From positions 372,001-436,000 of the forward strand of contig NZ_CP133771.1 of the NCBI RefSeq assembly GCF_031348265.1: 64,000 nucleotides of DNA, in the 5' to 3' direction. A program made the position numbers and the translations under genes. The stretch comes from Streptomyces collinus. GTDB lineage: Bacteria; Actinomycetota; Actinomycetes; Streptomycetales; Streptomycetaceae. This document shows positions 5,826 to 14,856 of the stretch, piece by piece. The notes under the pieces were generated by a model. That model did not search any database. It saw only the letters and a list, made by a program, of their open reading frames with translations, and had not been told where the DNA came from. Within the stretch, counting starts at the first letter, position 1. The number at the start of each line of letters is the position of its first letter.

Positions 5826-8800
5826 TTACGCCACCGGGGCGGCGATCCCGCTCTGGAAGAGCTGCCGGGTCTGCCGGTTCAGGTCGCCCAGGCGCAGGGC
5901 GAGTCGTGTCGCGGCGTCGTAGAGGGCGTGGACCGCGCGGAGGCGCTCCAGACGGGGAGCCAGGGCCGACAGGGCGATGGCCAGGGCCACGCCGGACCAG
6001 GCGACGGGGCCGAGCGGGGTGCACCCGAAGAAGTGGCTGACGCCGGGGGTCTGGACGAGGGCGGCGAGGACGGCGGCCGAGCCGAGGGCCGTGACCCAGA
6101 CGAGTGTGCTGTGACGCCGTCCGGAAAGGGTCTGCACGAGCTGCGCGCCGACGACACCGCACAGGGCCATGGTGGTGGACCGGCGTTCGGTGCCGGGGGT
6201 GAAGCGGCCGATGAGGTACGCCGTGACCGCGCCGAGGCAGGTGGTGACGCCGCGGCGGCGGATGGAGCGCAGCAGGGGCGCGCCGAGGACGTCGAGGCTC
6301 ATCGGGCCGGTCGCGGCGTGTTCCGCGGTCGAAGGGTCGCTGCTGGGGGTGACCGCCACGGCCATGGCCGGGAACATGTCGGTGAGCAGGTTGACCAGCA
6401 GCAGCTGGCGGGTCGACAGGGGTGAGGCGCCGGCGAGCAGGGTGCCAAGGACGCTGAAGCCGACCTCGCCGGCGTTGCCGCCGATGAGGATGCTCACCGC
6501 GTCGGCGACGCTGCGCCACAGGGCGCGGCCCTCGGCGACCGCGTCCACGAGGACGGACAGGTCGCCGGTGGTGAGCACGAGGTCGGCGGCGTTGCGGGCG
6601 GCGGCCGAGCCGCGGGACTCGACGCCGACCCCGACGTCGGCGGCGCGGATGGCGGCGGCGTCGTTGGCGCCGTCGCCGGCCATCGCCACGACCCGCCCGG
6701 CCTGTTGCAGGGCCTCCACGACGTGCAGCTTCTGCTCGGGTGCGACCCGGGCGATGACGCCCGCGCCGCGCAGGACCCGGACGCGTTCGCGGCGTTCCAT
6801 GGCGACGAGTTCGTCGCCGGTCACCGCCTCGGTCTCATCCGGCCAGCCCAGTTGCAGGGCGATGGCGCGGGCGGTCTCGGGGTGGTCGCCGGTGAGCATG
6901 ACGGGCAGGATGCCGGAGCGGCGCAGTTCCGCGAGCAGGGCGTGCGAGGTGTCGCGCGGGATGTCGGCGAGGGCGACGAAGCCGCTGAACTCCAGGTCGC
7001 CGAGGGGCAGGTCGAGTTCGGTCTCGGCGTCGTCGGCCCGGCAGGCGCGGCGGGCGACGGCGAGGACGCGCAGTCCCTGCCCGGCCAGTTCGTGGGCGGT
7101 GTCCCAGGCGTGGGCGGGCAGGTCCCGGCAGGCGGGCAGGATCGTCTCGGGGGCTCCCTTGACGACGAGCAGTTCGCCCATGCCGGGGTCGCCGTCGCGG
7201 CCGATCGCGGCGGCGTAGCCCCGGCGGGTCTCAAAGGGCAGCTCGCCCGTCGCTGCCCAGCCCTGGTCGGGCGGGGCGACGTCGAGGACGGCCTCGTCGG
7301 TGGCGTGCGCGACCCGGCGGCCCTCCCCCGTCTCCTCCTGGGGGCAGGCGCGCGCGGCCAGGCGTACGACCGGTGCGGCCTGTTCGTCGTCGGTGGCGAG
7401 GACGGTGCCGTCGGCGGTGGCGACGCGGACCAGGCGCAGTCGGTTCTCGGTGAGGGTGCCGGTCTTGTCGAAGCAGACGGTGTCGACCCGGCCGAGGGCC
7501 TCCAGGGTGCGCGGGGTGCGGACCAGGACGCCTCGGCGGGACAGCCGGCGGGCCGCCGCCATCTGCGCGACGGTCGCGACGAGCGGGAGCCCTTCGGGGA
7601 CGGCGGCGACGGCGACCGCGACGCCGCCGCTGACGGCGCGCCGGACGGGGCTGCCGCGCAGCAGGGACAGCCCGGTCACGACCGCGCCGCCGGTGAAGGT
7701 CACCGGCAGTGCCTTGCGGGTCAGTTCCTGCAGCCGCGCCTGGACGCCGGCGGGCGGCGGGGTGCGGGCGGCCAGGGTGACGGCCCGGCCGGCCTCGGTC
7801 CGGTCGCCGGTGTCCACGACGAGGGCGGTGGCCCGTCCGGCCACGACGGTGGTGCCCTCGAAGACCATGCAGGTGCGCTGTGCCACGGGCAGGCCGGGGG
7901 TGGCCTCGACGCTCTTGGTCACCGGCAGGGACTCGCCGGTGAGCGCCGACTCGTCGACCTCCAGGCCGTCGACGTCCAGCAGCCGGGCGTCGGCGGGTAC
8001 GACGTCGCCTGCGCCGAGGCTGATCTCGTCGCCGGGCCGCAGCCGGGCGGCGTCGACCGTCACGGTGCGTTTGCGGCTGTCCTGTCTGCGGGCCTTGGGC
8101 TGCTGCCGGGCGGCGAGCCGGGCCAGGGCCTGTTCGGCGCGCAGTCGCTGGAGTCCGCCGGTCACGGCGTTGAGGTCCATGGCGCCGACGACGAGCAGCG
8201 CGTCGACGACCGAGCCGAGCAGGGCCGAGGCGACGGCGCCCGTGGCGAGGACGGGGGTCAGCGGGTCGTCGAGTTCGCGGCGTACGGCGCCGGCCGCCTG
8301 CCAGGTCCAGCGGACGGGAGTGGCGGCCGGGTGCCGGGTCAGGCGTGCGGCCTGCTGCCGTGAGCGGTCGGCGAGCAGGGTGAGTCCGCGGGGCTCTCCG
8401 TCGTGGTCGTCGCGCCGCAGCCGGTCGCGGGCCTCGTGGGGTTCCAAGGCGTGCCAGGGGATGTGCAGGCGGGGCTCGGGCGGGGTGGCCCGGGCGACGC
8501 GAACGGCTTCGAGCCAGCCGGTGATCAGGGCGTTGGCGGCGGCGATGTTGACGGGGGCGTGCCGGGTGAGGGGAAACAGGAGGTGCAGGCCGGGAGGCTG
8601 ACCACCGCGGGCGACCAGGAGTCCGGAGAGGGCCGCCCCGGCCCGGGCGAGGGTCTGCGACCGCCGTCCGACGCGCCGGGCGGCGGGAATTGCCGTGAGC
8701 AGCCGCCAGACGTCGGCGAGGCCGCCGGGGACCAGCGCGTCGACGCCCCAGGAGACGGCACCCCCTCCGTCGGTGAGGGCGACGGCCACGTCACCGGCGG

Positions 8801-10154
8801 GCAGCCCGGCCGCGACGTGCCCGTCCCCGGACGCGTCCAGGCGGGCGACCGTCACGACGACGTGCCCTTCGTCCTGCAGGCCCCGTACGACGTCTCCGAA
8901 CGGAGCGGCGCTCGGGGCGACCTCGTCGGCGAGCCGGGTGATGTCCTTCAGGTCGGAGCCGCCCGCGATCACGACGTGCAGTCCTGCCCGGCGGGCGGCG
9001 TCCAGCACGGCCTCGGCGAAGGGGTGGACCGGGTCGTCGGGGAGGCCGTCGTCGGTGTCGTCCCGGCACAGGCTGCGCAGGGCGTCGGCGTGCAGGACGA
9101 GGGCGTCGGCGATCTCCAGCTGCCGCAGGCGCTCCCCGTTGCGCAGGAGGATCCCGGCGCGGGCGAGGAAGGTGCCGAGGGTCGCGCCGAAGGCGGCCGG
9201 TCCGTACCGGGCGGCTTTCGGGGATCCGGCGAGGACCGCTTCGGCGGCGTCGTTCGCGCTGTGGGTGACGAGGAGGGTGGCGGCGGCGCCGGCGAGGCTG
9301 CCGGTGCTGGCGTGGGAGGCGTACTCCGCGGCCGGGGTCACCTTGAGCGGTGGCCGGATGTCCGTGGGGCAGGGCAGGCTGGTGCGCTGGTGGTGGCAGA
9401 CGTCGTCGTGCAGCGCCTCGAAGGCCGCCGCCCTGGCCACCGCCTCCGTGAGCTGGTTGCCGCGCAGGATGCCGTCGAGCACGAGCGCCAGCGGGGTCTG
9501 GCCGATGCCGTGGGCGGCGGCGTTGGCGGCGGCGAGGACGAGTTCCATGCCCGACGTGCCGAACCGCTGCCGGAGCAGCGCCCGGAAGCGGGGGTTCTCG
9601 CGCAGCAGCGTGACGGTGGCCGTGATGATGCGCGAGGTGGGCGGAAGCCGCAGGGACCGGCCGGCCAGGGCGCCTGCCGCGCCGGCGGCGTCCAGCAGGA
9701 TCGCCGCCGCGGTGACGCGCACCTCGGCGGGATCGCCGGGGTGGCTGGTGTCCCGCATGGTGGGGTCGGCGCCCTCTTCGAGGCCCAGGCGGGCGGCGAG
9801 CGCGGTGGCCCGCTCGGTGACGCGGTCGGTGACGGCGTCCTCGGCCACGGTGACCACGAGCCGGGACAGTCCCCCGTCCCAGTACGCCGTGAGCACGTCC
9901 GGGTGCTCGACCAGTTCCTCGGCGAGCTTGTGGGCGAGGGCATCGGCCTTGCCGTCGGAGTGCCGCAGCGCGAGGTGAAGGCGCTGCCCTGCATTCCAGT
10001 GCTGCCCGCCGGTCAGGGCGTTGCGCGCGACGTTGCGGACGCGGCGGGTGGTGTCGTAGGCGGAGGTCACCGATCGGGCGGTGCCGCGGGCGGCGCCTGC
10101 GGCCGCGCCGGCCACGGCCCCGACGAGTGGGGTGACGTCGAAGCGTGTGAGCAT
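5826..10154 (-). CDS. Very large P-type cation-transporting ATPase
   Basis: 1442-aa membrane pump. Core motifs: TGES (residues 739-742), phosphorylation motif DKTGTLT (Asp896) and hinge GDGANDAA (Asp1161). PEGLPLVATVAQMAAARRL lies before the phosphorylation site and NLLTDMFPAMAVAV in the C-terminal helices. The PEGL motif and absence of CPx point to a P2-like pump (Ca, Mg or monovalent cation), not a heavy-metal P1B pump. TGES normally lies near residue 200, so an unusual N-terminal region of roughly 550 residues precedes the core, as in mycobacterial CtpI-type pumps. The upstream gene ends 16 bp away and is cotranscribed. ATG 10154 has only a weak ribosome binding site. Substrate unknown. 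Confidence 0.88.
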   Translation of the reverse strand: MLTRFDVTPLVGAVAGAAAGAARGTARSVTSAYDTTRRVRNVARNALTGGQHWNAGQRLHLALRHSDGKADALAHKLAEELVEHPDVLTAYWDGGLSRLVVTVAEDAVTDRVTERATALAARLGLEEGADPTMRDTSHPGDPAEVRVTAAAILLDAAGAAGALAGRSLRLPPTSRIITATVTLLRENPRFRALLRQRFGTSGMELVLAAANAAAHGIGQTPLALVLDGILRGNQLTEAVARAAAFEALHDDVCHHQRTSLPCPTDIRPPLKVTPAAEYASHASTGSLAGAAATLLVTHSANDAAEAVLAGSPKAARYGPAAFGATLGTFLARAGILLRNGERLRQLEIADALVLHADALRSLCRDDTDDGLPDDPVHPFAEAVLDAARRAGLHVVIAGGSDLKDITRLADEVAPSAAPFGDVVRGLQDEGHVVVTVARLDASGDGHVAAGLPAGDVAVALTDGGGAVSWGVDALVPGGLADVWRLLTAIPAARRVGRRSQTLARAGAALSGLLVARGGQPPGLHLLFPLTRHAPVNIAAANALITGWLEAVRVARATPPEPRLHIPWHALEPHEARDRLRRDDHDGEPRGLTLLADRSRQQAARLTRHPAATPVRWTWQAAGAVRRELDDPLTPVLATGAVASALLGSVVDALLVVGAMDLNAVTGGLQRLRAEQALARLAARQQPKARRQDSRKRTVTVDAARLRPGDEISLGAGDVVPADARLLDVDGLEVDESALTGESLPVTKSVEATPGLPVAQRTCMVFEGTTVVAGRATALVVDTGDRTEAGRAVTLAARTPPPAGVQARLQELTRKALPVTFTGGAVVTGLSLLRGSPVRRAVSGGVAVAVAAVPEGLPLVATVAQMAAARRLSRRGVLVRTPRTLEALGRVDTVCFDKTGTLTENRLRLVRVATADGTVLATDDEQAAPVVRLAARACPQEETGEGRRVAHATDEAVLDVAPPDQGWAATGELPFETRRGYAAAIGRDGDPGMGELLVVKGAPETILPACRDLPAHAWDTAHELAGQGLRVLAVARRACRADDAETELDLPLGDLEFSGFVALADIPRDTSHALLAELRRSGILPVMLTGDHPETARAIALQLGWPDETEAVTGDELVAMERRERVRVLRGAGVIARVAPEQKLHVVEALQQAGRVVAMAGDGANDAAAIRAADVGVGVESRGSAAARNAADLVLTTGDLSVLVDAVAEGRALWRSVADAVSILIGGNAGEVGFSVLGTLLAGASPLSTRQLLLVNLLTDMFPAMAVAVTPSSDPSTAEHAATGPMSLDVLGAPLLRSIRRRGVTTCLGAVTAYLIGRFTPGTERRSTTMALCGVVGAQLVQTLSGRRHSTLVWVTALGSAAVLAALVQTPGVSHFFGCTPLGPVAWSGVALAIALSALAPRLERLRAVHALYDAATRLALRLGDLNRQTRQLFQSGIAAPVA

Positions 10155-10170
10155 CTGCTGCTGTCCCGAC

Positions 10171-10725
10171 TCAGCCGGTGGGGCGGCTGTCGTGTGTCTG
10201 CCCGTGGGGCTGCTCCTCGCCGTGGTGCGCGGTGGCCTCTGCGACCTGCTTCAGAGCGGAGGCGGTGGCGGTGTCGCCGACCTTGGCGGGCTGTTCATGG
10301 ACGTGCTGTTCCGGCCGGTCGTGCCGGTAGTGGGAGGCGGCGAGTCTGCCGCCTGGTCCGTACGCGGAGGTGTCCTCGTCGTCCCGGCCGGACGGGGCGG
10401 AGGGGCGCTCCCCGCTCTCGCCGGCCGCTGTTCCGCCGTTCGGGGACGCGCCGTCGGGCCGCTGCCCGGGGCGCGGCTGGGTGAGCCAGGCGACGGCCGC
10501 GCCGGTCACCGCCACCGGCCACTCCACCAGTCCAGCCACACCGAGCACTCCGGCGCCGGCGTAGACGGCCATCCGGCGGCCGCGCGGCGAGACCGCGCCG
10601 ATCCTGTCCAGCGCGTCCGTGGCCACCTTGCCCACCTGCTCCGCACCCGGCAGGTGCCTGAGGCCCGAGGCCATGGCCCGCAAGGGCTGCGGAAGATCGG
10701 ACGAACGTGATGTCTCCTGGTTCAT
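10171..10725 (-). CDS. Hypothetical protein cotranscribed with the P-type ATPase
   Basis: 184 aa, not recognised. The ATG at 10725 is chosen because GGAGG lies 5 nt upstream; the upstream in-frame ATG lacks a site. Residues 1-50 are amphipathic, residues 51-80 hold a hydrophobic stretch (MAVYAGAGVLGVAGLVEWPVAVTGAAVAWL in outline) that could be one or two membrane helices, and the C-terminal half is disordered, polar and His-rich (HYRHDRPEQHVHEQ, HHGEEQPHGQTH). The His-rich tail beside a cation pump could bind metal. This is inference from composition and context only. Confidence 0.7.
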   Translation of the reverse strand: MNQETSRSSDLPQPLRAMASGLRHLPGAEQVGKVATDALDRIGAVSPRGRRMAVYAGAGVLGVAGLVEWPVAVTGAAVAWLTQPRPGQRPDGASPNGGTAAGESGERPSAPSGRDDEDTSAYGPGGRLAASHYRHDRPEQHVHEQPAKVGDTATASALKQVAEATAHHGEEQPHGQTHDSRPTG

Positions 10726-11197
10726 GTCGACCTCCACGAGCGCGTTGTCCAGCGGCGTCATCCGGTTTCCCAGCTCTTTGCCCCATATTCCGCTTTTGAT
10801 GAGGTATGCGCTTGTCTTGTTCGGCCGGGTGTCAGAGAACCGTCTCGCCGTCGTGGACCCCGCCCACGCAGCGCTTGCTGTCGGGGCTCCCTCAGGGATG
10901 GACGGCCGGGCGGTCCGGCCCGTCCCAGGCCGGGCAGGGGGCGAGCCGACCGCCACTCGGGGGGGAAGGGCCCAGCGGCCTGAACCCGGGGTCCGGGAGC
11001 TGCGGCCCGGGCGCGAACCGGCCCCGCCGGGAAGCGGCATCGCGCCGGATCCGGCGGCCCTCGTAAGCCGTCCGTGTCGGGTCGGGAGCGCCGGGTACTC
11101 AGTGCAGGCGATCGGCGTACGCAGTGCAGGCAAGCAGGCCGTCTCGGGTCCGGACACCGCACGGGAGCGGAGTGTCCGGTTCGGCGAAGGAGAGGTC
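10726..11197. other. 472-bp divergent intergenic region
   Basis: Lies between the divergent pump operon and the nucleotidyltransferase operon. It holds a SigB-type promoter at 11074-11098 facing right. No ORF with coding character was found in it. The promoter for the leftward operon could not be placed with confidence. Confidence 0.6.
11074..11098 (+). promoter_or_regulatory. SigB-type promoter for the nucleotidyltransferase-BON-phosphoesterase operon
   Basis: GTGT, 15 nt, GGGTAC: a full match to GNNT-N14-16-GGGTAY, the consensus described for SigB of S. coelicolor. It is oriented to the right, about 100 nt upstream of ATG 11198. Confidence 0.6.
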
Positions 11198-11875
11198 ATG
11201 ACGCAGAACGGTGATGACGCGACGCTCGTCCGGCGACCGGGGATCCCCGACCTCCGGATGGCACCGGAGGGAGCCGAGCCCGCGCCACCACAGGACCCGC
11301 AGGCGGACCAGCCGCCGCAGGAACTGCCCCTGGACCGCAACCAGGCGATCCTGGAGGCGGCCAAACAGGTCGGAGCCCTGCTGAAGCGCAAGGGGCACCT
11401 GTTCGCCCTGGCCGGCAGCGTGGCCGCGTACGCCCACGGCGGCGAGAAGAACATGCAGCACGACGTCGACTTCGCGATCCGCCCCGAGGACGCCGAAGCG
11501 GTGGCGGCCACGCTCCGCGAGGCCGGGCTGACGGTCTACACGCCGCCGGAGGACTGGCTGATCAAGGCCACGTGTTTCGGGCAGCCGGTCGACATCATCT
11601 TCGAGTTGGCGCACCGGCCGGTGGGCGCGGACATGCTGGAGCGGGCCGAGGAGCTGTCGGTCGACTCGGTGCGCATGCCCGTGCTGGCCCCGACCGATCT
11701 GATGTGGAGCCTGACCGCCGCGTTCTCCGAGCACCACTGCGATTTCGGGGCGGCCCTGCCCATCGCGCGTGCGCTGCGGGAGAAGGTCGACTGGGAGCAG
11801 GTGCGGCGCGAGTGCGGGGACGAGCCCATGCCCGCGGCGTTCTTCTTCCTCCTGGAGCGCCTGAACGTCATCTGA
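11198..11875 (+). CDS. Nucleotidyltransferase (Pol-beta fold)
   Basis: 225-aa enzyme predicted to transfer a nucleotide to an unknown acceptor. ATG 11198 follows AGGAGAG. The first 45 residues are Pro-rich and disordered. The core shows FALAGSVAAYAH (Gly73-Ser74 of the GS motif), HDVDF with the metal acids Asp89 and Asp91, and VDIIFEL with the third acid Asp132, so the active-site triad is complete. The family includes aminoglycoside adenylyltransferases and AbiEii-like toxins; the acceptor cannot be read from sequence. It is the first gene of a three-gene operon with BON and metallophosphoesterase genes, behind a SigB-type promoter. Confidence 0.82.
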   Translation: MTQNGDDATLVRRPGIPDLRMAPEGAEPAPPQDPQADQPPQELPLDRNQAILEAAKQVGALLKRKGHLFALAGSVAAYAHGGEKNMQHDVDFAIRPEDAEAVAATLREAGLTVYTPPEDWLIKATCFGQPVDIIFELAHRPVGADMLERAEELSVDSVRMPVLAPTDLMWSLTAAFSEHHCDFGAALPIARALREKVDWEQVRRECGDEPMPAAFFFLLERLNVI

Positions 11876-11887
11876 AGGAGCACCTAC

Positions 11888-12175
11888 ATGAGCACCCTCG
11901 GTTCACAGGACGCGGGCGGCGGGCTGCCCGCCGAGAACCTGGAGTACCGCATCGCCCACCTCCAGGACCGCCTCGCCTCCGGCGAACTCGGTGAACTGGG
12001 CGTACGGGTCGAGGCCCGCGGCAGGACGGTGCTGCTCACCGGCACCGTGCCCTCGGCGCCCTGCCGCGAGGAGATCGTGCGCACCGTCGAGGAGGAGCTC
12101 GCCGGCTTCCCCGTGCACAGCGACCTCGTGGTCACCGAGGCGTCCTCCCCCGACCACGCGGAGGAACTCTCATGA
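11888..12175 (+). CDS. BON-domain protein
   Basis: 95-aa single BON-like domain (LEYRIAHLQDRLASGELGELGVRVEARGRTVLLTG in outline, then PCREEIVRTVEEEL). BON domains usually bind phospholipid or act in envelope maintenance. There is no signal peptide, so it is likely cytoplasmic. GGAG lies upstream of ATG 11888. The stop overlaps the start of the metallophosphoesterase gene as ATGA, meaning coupled translation. It is the middle gene of the nucleotidyltransferase operon. Confidence 0.75.
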   Translation: MSTLGSQDAGGGLPAENLEYRIAHLQDRLASGELGELGVRVEARGRTVLLTGTVPSAPCREEIVRTVEEELAGFPVHSDLVVTEASSPDHAEELS

Positions 12176-12936
12176 TCCGTATCGCAGCCGTCGGAGACAT
12201 CCACATGGGACCCGAGAGCCAGGGCGTGCTCCGGCCCGCCTTCGAGACCCTGCCCGAGTGCGCCGACCTCCTGCTGCTGGCCGGGGACCTCACCCGGCAC
12301 GGCACGCCCGAGGAGATGCGGGTGGTGGCCCGGGAGGTCCAGGACCTCGCCGTACCGGTCGTCGCCGTCCTGGGCAACCACGACCACCACGACGACCGCC
12401 CGGACGAGGTCACGGCCATCCTCCGGGACGCCGGCGCGCAGGTGCTGGAGGGGCAGGGAACGGTCGTGGAGAGCCGCGGGGCGCGGATCGGCGTCGCCGG
12501 GACCAAGGGGTTCGGCGGCGGGTTCGTCGGCCGCTGCGCCGGGGAGTTCGGTGAGACGGTCATGAAGGAGTTCGTCCGGTACTCCCGGCGGAGCGCCGAC
12601 GGTCTGCGGACCGCACTGGAGCAACTGGGTGAGGAGGACTGTGACGCGCGGATCGCGCTGACCCACTACTCCCCCGTCGCGGACACCCTGGCGGGCGAGC
12701 CGCTGGAGATCTACCCGTTCCTGGGCAGCTATCTGCTGGCCGAGGCGATCGACACCGCCGGTGCCGACCTCGCGGTGCACGGGCACGCGCACGCCGGCAC
12801 GGAGCACGGCATGACGAGCGGCGGTGTGCGGGTGCGCAACGTCGCCCAGCCGGTCATCGGACGGGCCTTCCACGTCTACCACCTTCCGGTCCGGGAGCCC
12901 GCCGCGACGGGTGCCGCCGCACAACAGGCCCACTGA
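12172..12936 (+). CDS. Calcineurin-like metallophosphoesterase
   Basis: 254-aa dinuclear metal phosphoesterase. All family motifs are visible: GDIH (Asp9, His11), GDLTRHG (Asp39), GNHDHHDD (Asn69, His70), ALTHYSPV and HGHAHAG near the C-terminus. The substrate may be a nucleotide, a phosphodiester or a protein. Last gene of the operon, coupled to the BON gene. Pairing with a nucleotidyltransferase suggests opposing addition and removal of a nucleotide group, but that is inference. Confidence 0.88.
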   Translation: MIRIAAVGDIHMGPESQGVLRPAFETLPECADLLLLAGDLTRHGTPEEMRVVAREVQDLAVPVVAVLGNHDHHDDRPDEVTAILRDAGAQVLEGQGTVVESRGARIGVAGTKGFGGGFVGRCAGEFGETVMKEFVRYSRRSADGLRTALEQLGEEDCDARIALTHYSPVADTLAGEPLEIYPFLGSYLLAEAIDTAGADLAVHGHAHAGTEHGMTSGGVRVRNVAQPVIGRAFHVYHLPVREPAATGAAAQQAH

Positions 12937-12963
12937 GCGGGCCCTGCCCCCTTCCCCCCTTCC

Positions 12964-12990
12964 GCCGCCGGCGTTCGCCGGCGGCGCTTT
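12964..12990 (+). terminator. Terminator of the nucleotidyltransferase operon
   Basis: Nine-bp stem GCCGCCGGC / GCCGGCGGC, loop GTTC, followed by GCTTTCTGTT, 28 nt after the phosphoesterase stop. Confidence 0.8.
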
Positions 12991-13049
12991 CTGTTGTCCG
13001 CCGCCCGGCGCACCGCACCGCCCCGGCCCCGGGCAGCGACACCGACATC

Positions 13050-13440
13050 GGCTCGCCGTCGGTGGGGGGACGGAACCAGGCGATGGTGTGCACGTGGCGG
13101 TGCGTCAGGCCCCGGCGGAGCACGGGCCGGCGTACCGCGCGCAGGGCGGGGGCGAGCTCCGGTGGCGCGTCGCCGCGCCGCAGCTGGGCCTCCAGGAAGG
13201 CGAGCTGGTCGTACGGCGTGGCCCGTACGGCGCCGGCCGCCTGGAAACCGCCGGCGTCGAGGGGCGGCACAGGTGTCTCGCCGTTCCTGCCGTGCCCGAC
13301 GGCGTCGAGCCCGGAGCCGTCCGCGCGCAGGGCCGTGTGTCAAGGCGAGCGGGTGCAGCACCTGGCCGGTGAGGAGGTCCTCCCAACGGTGTGCCGGTCG
13401 CGGCGGCCAGGGCGTGTCCGAGGACGGTGACGCCGCCTGT
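13050..13440 (-). pseudogene. Decayed serine hydrolase (beta-lactamase family), C-terminal remnant
   Basis: No intact gene exists between 12937 and 13656. On the minus strand three frames carry consecutive pieces of one protein: GGVTVLGHALAAATGTP, then WEDLLTGQVLHPLALT, then TALRADGSGLDAVGHGRNG through GAVRATPYDQLAFLEAQL to VHTIAWFRPPTDGE. These read as the second half of a class-C-like beta-lactamase/serine hydrolase. The frame breaks are one extra T near 13385 and a 2-nt loss in the ACACAC run near 13334-13341. The N-terminal part with the catalytic Ser-x-x-Lys is missing, so this is real decay, not merely sequencing error. Confidence 0.75.
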
Positions 13441-13656
13441 CCTGGCCCGGCGGGTACACCGGCGGTGTCGACCCCGGGCACGGACGAAACGGGAGGGGTC
13501 GTGGGTGGTGGCCGGGGGCTCGGAGGTGTCATGGCGACGGGGAGGTCCGGGGAGCTGCGCGAGGAGGCCTGGGCGCGGCACCGGCCGGTGTGAGTGGTTC
13601 GGCTCCGGCTGGGGAACCCGGCGAGCGCTCTACCCACCGACTCCCTGGAGAGGGCC

Positions 13657-14190
13657 ATGAGTCTGTTGCGAGTGCTCGGCCGCCCCATGCTGGCCTCGAT
13701 GTTCCTCACGGGCGGCTTGAGTTCCGTCCGCGACCCGGAGCAGGTCGCCGACGCCGCCGAGCCTGTCGTCCAACCGGTCACCGAGCGCGTCCCGGCCCTG
13801 CCGGACCGTACCGAGCAGGTCGTACGCCTCAGCGGCGCCGTGCAGGTCGCCGCGGGGCTGATGCTGGCCACGGGGCGCATGCCGCGTCCGGCCGCGCTGG
13901 CCATCGCGGCCACGCTGGTGCCCACCACGCTGGCCGGGCACCGCTTCTGGGAGGCGGAGGACCCCGAGGAGCGGGCACAGCAGCGCATTCACTTCTTCAA
14001 GAACCTGTCCATGCTCGGCGGGCTGCTGATCGCCGCCGACGACACCGGCGCCCGCCCCTCGGTGGTGTGGCGCGGCACGCACGCCGCCCGGGGTCTGCGG
14101 CGCGACGCGGGTCTGGTGCGCCGCTCCGTACGCGCCACCGCACGCCCCGCCGCCGCGGCCGGGCGCGTCCGGGCCAAGCTCCCCGCCTGA
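13657..14190 (+). CDS. DoxX family membrane protein
   Basis: 177-aa membrane protein with the DoxX four-helix layout: LLRVLGRPMLASMFLTGGLSSV (first helix), a paired loop, LSGAVQVAAGLMLATGRMPRPAALAIAATLVPTTL in two helices, and a last helix near FFKNLSMLGGLLIAADD. ATG 13657 (GAGAGGG upstream) is chosen over the ATG-less upstream extension. DoxX proteins act in membrane redox balance with thiol systems. The C-terminal 40 residues are Arg/Ala-rich and variable. GAGT-N16-GGGAAC upstream resembles, with one mismatch, the SigB-type promoter. Confidence 0.85.
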   Translation: MSLLRVLGRPMLASMFLTGGLSSVRDPEQVADAAEPVVQPVTERVPALPDRTEQVVRLSGAVQVAAGLMLATGRMPRPAALAIAATLVPTTLAGHRFWEAEDPEERAQQRIHFFKNLSMLGGLLIAADDTGARPSVVWRGTHAARGLRRDAGLVRRSVRATARPAAAAGRVRAKLPA

Positions 14191-14276
14191 ACCGCCTGAT
14201 CCGCCTGTACTGCACCGGCGGGACCGCACGTTAACCCCAGGGGGCCGGGGGGACCCGAGCGCTGGAGGTGAAGGAC

Positions 14277-14840
14277 ATGGGACACGGAGGAAACGTCATC
14301 GACGAGCTGGTGACCGATCACCGCGAGGTCGAGGAGATGTTCGGCAGGATCGAGGCACTGCCGTCCGGCCACCAGGACCGCAAGGTGTACGCCGACCAGG
14401 TCACGATGGAGCTCGTACGGCACTCGGTGGCCGAGGAGGCCTACCTCTACCCGGCCGTCCGCGAATACGTGGCCGGTGGGGACGCCATCGCCGACCAGGA
14501 GCTCCAGGACCACGCCACGGCCGAGCGGATCATGAAGGACCTGGAGGGCTGTGACGCGGGCGACGCCGACTTCGACCGGCTGATGGGCATGCTCATGAGC
14601 GAGATCCGCTCGCACATCGCCGACGAGGAGGGCAACCTCTTCCCGCGGCTGCGGCAGGCCTGTCCGATGGACGCGCTCAACGAGCTGGGCGACAAGGTGC
14701 GCAAGGCGAAGAAGACCGCTCCGACCCGGCCCCACCCGGCGGCCCCCGACAAGCCCCCGGCGAACAAGCTCCTGGCCCCGGGCACCGGGATGGTGGACCG
14801 GCTGCGGGACGCGCTGAGCGGCCGCGGCAAGTTCGAGTAG
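14277..14840 (+). CDS. Hemerythrin HHE-domain protein
   Basis: 187-aa protein with a four-helix hemerythrin-like domain in residues 1-135. Iron-ligand candidates are His in VTDHREVEEMF, His/Glu in LVRHSVAEEAYLYP, the His of LQDHATAERI, and the HIADEEGNLFPRL helix. Such proteins bind a di-iron centre and sense or buffer oxygen, NO or iron. The ATG at 14277 is chosen because GGAGG lies 8 nt upstream; the GTG at 14268 overlaps it. The C-terminal tail is Pro/Lys-rich. It follows doxX on the same strand by 86 bp. Confidence 0.88.
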   Translation: MGHGGNVIDELVTDHREVEEMFGRIEALPSGHQDRKVYADQVTMELVRHSVAEEAYLYPAVREYVAGGDAIADQELQDHATAERIMKDLEGCDAGDADFDRLMGMLMSEIRSHIADEEGNLFPRLRQACPMDALNELGDKVRKAKKTAPTRPHPAAPDKPPANKLLAPGTGMVDRLRDALSGRGKFE

Positions 14841-14856
14841 GGCAGTCACCGTCCGT

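Noticed and set aside
6705..8363. Long plus-strand open frames (up to 552 aa) opposite the P-type ATPase
   Set aside because: Shadows of high-GC coding: they oppose a gene with full P-type motifs and show Gly/Arg-rich low-complexity translations.
12937..13656. Intact gene in the 720-bp gap
   Set aside because: All frames are interrupted; only a broken serine hydrolase remnant is supported.
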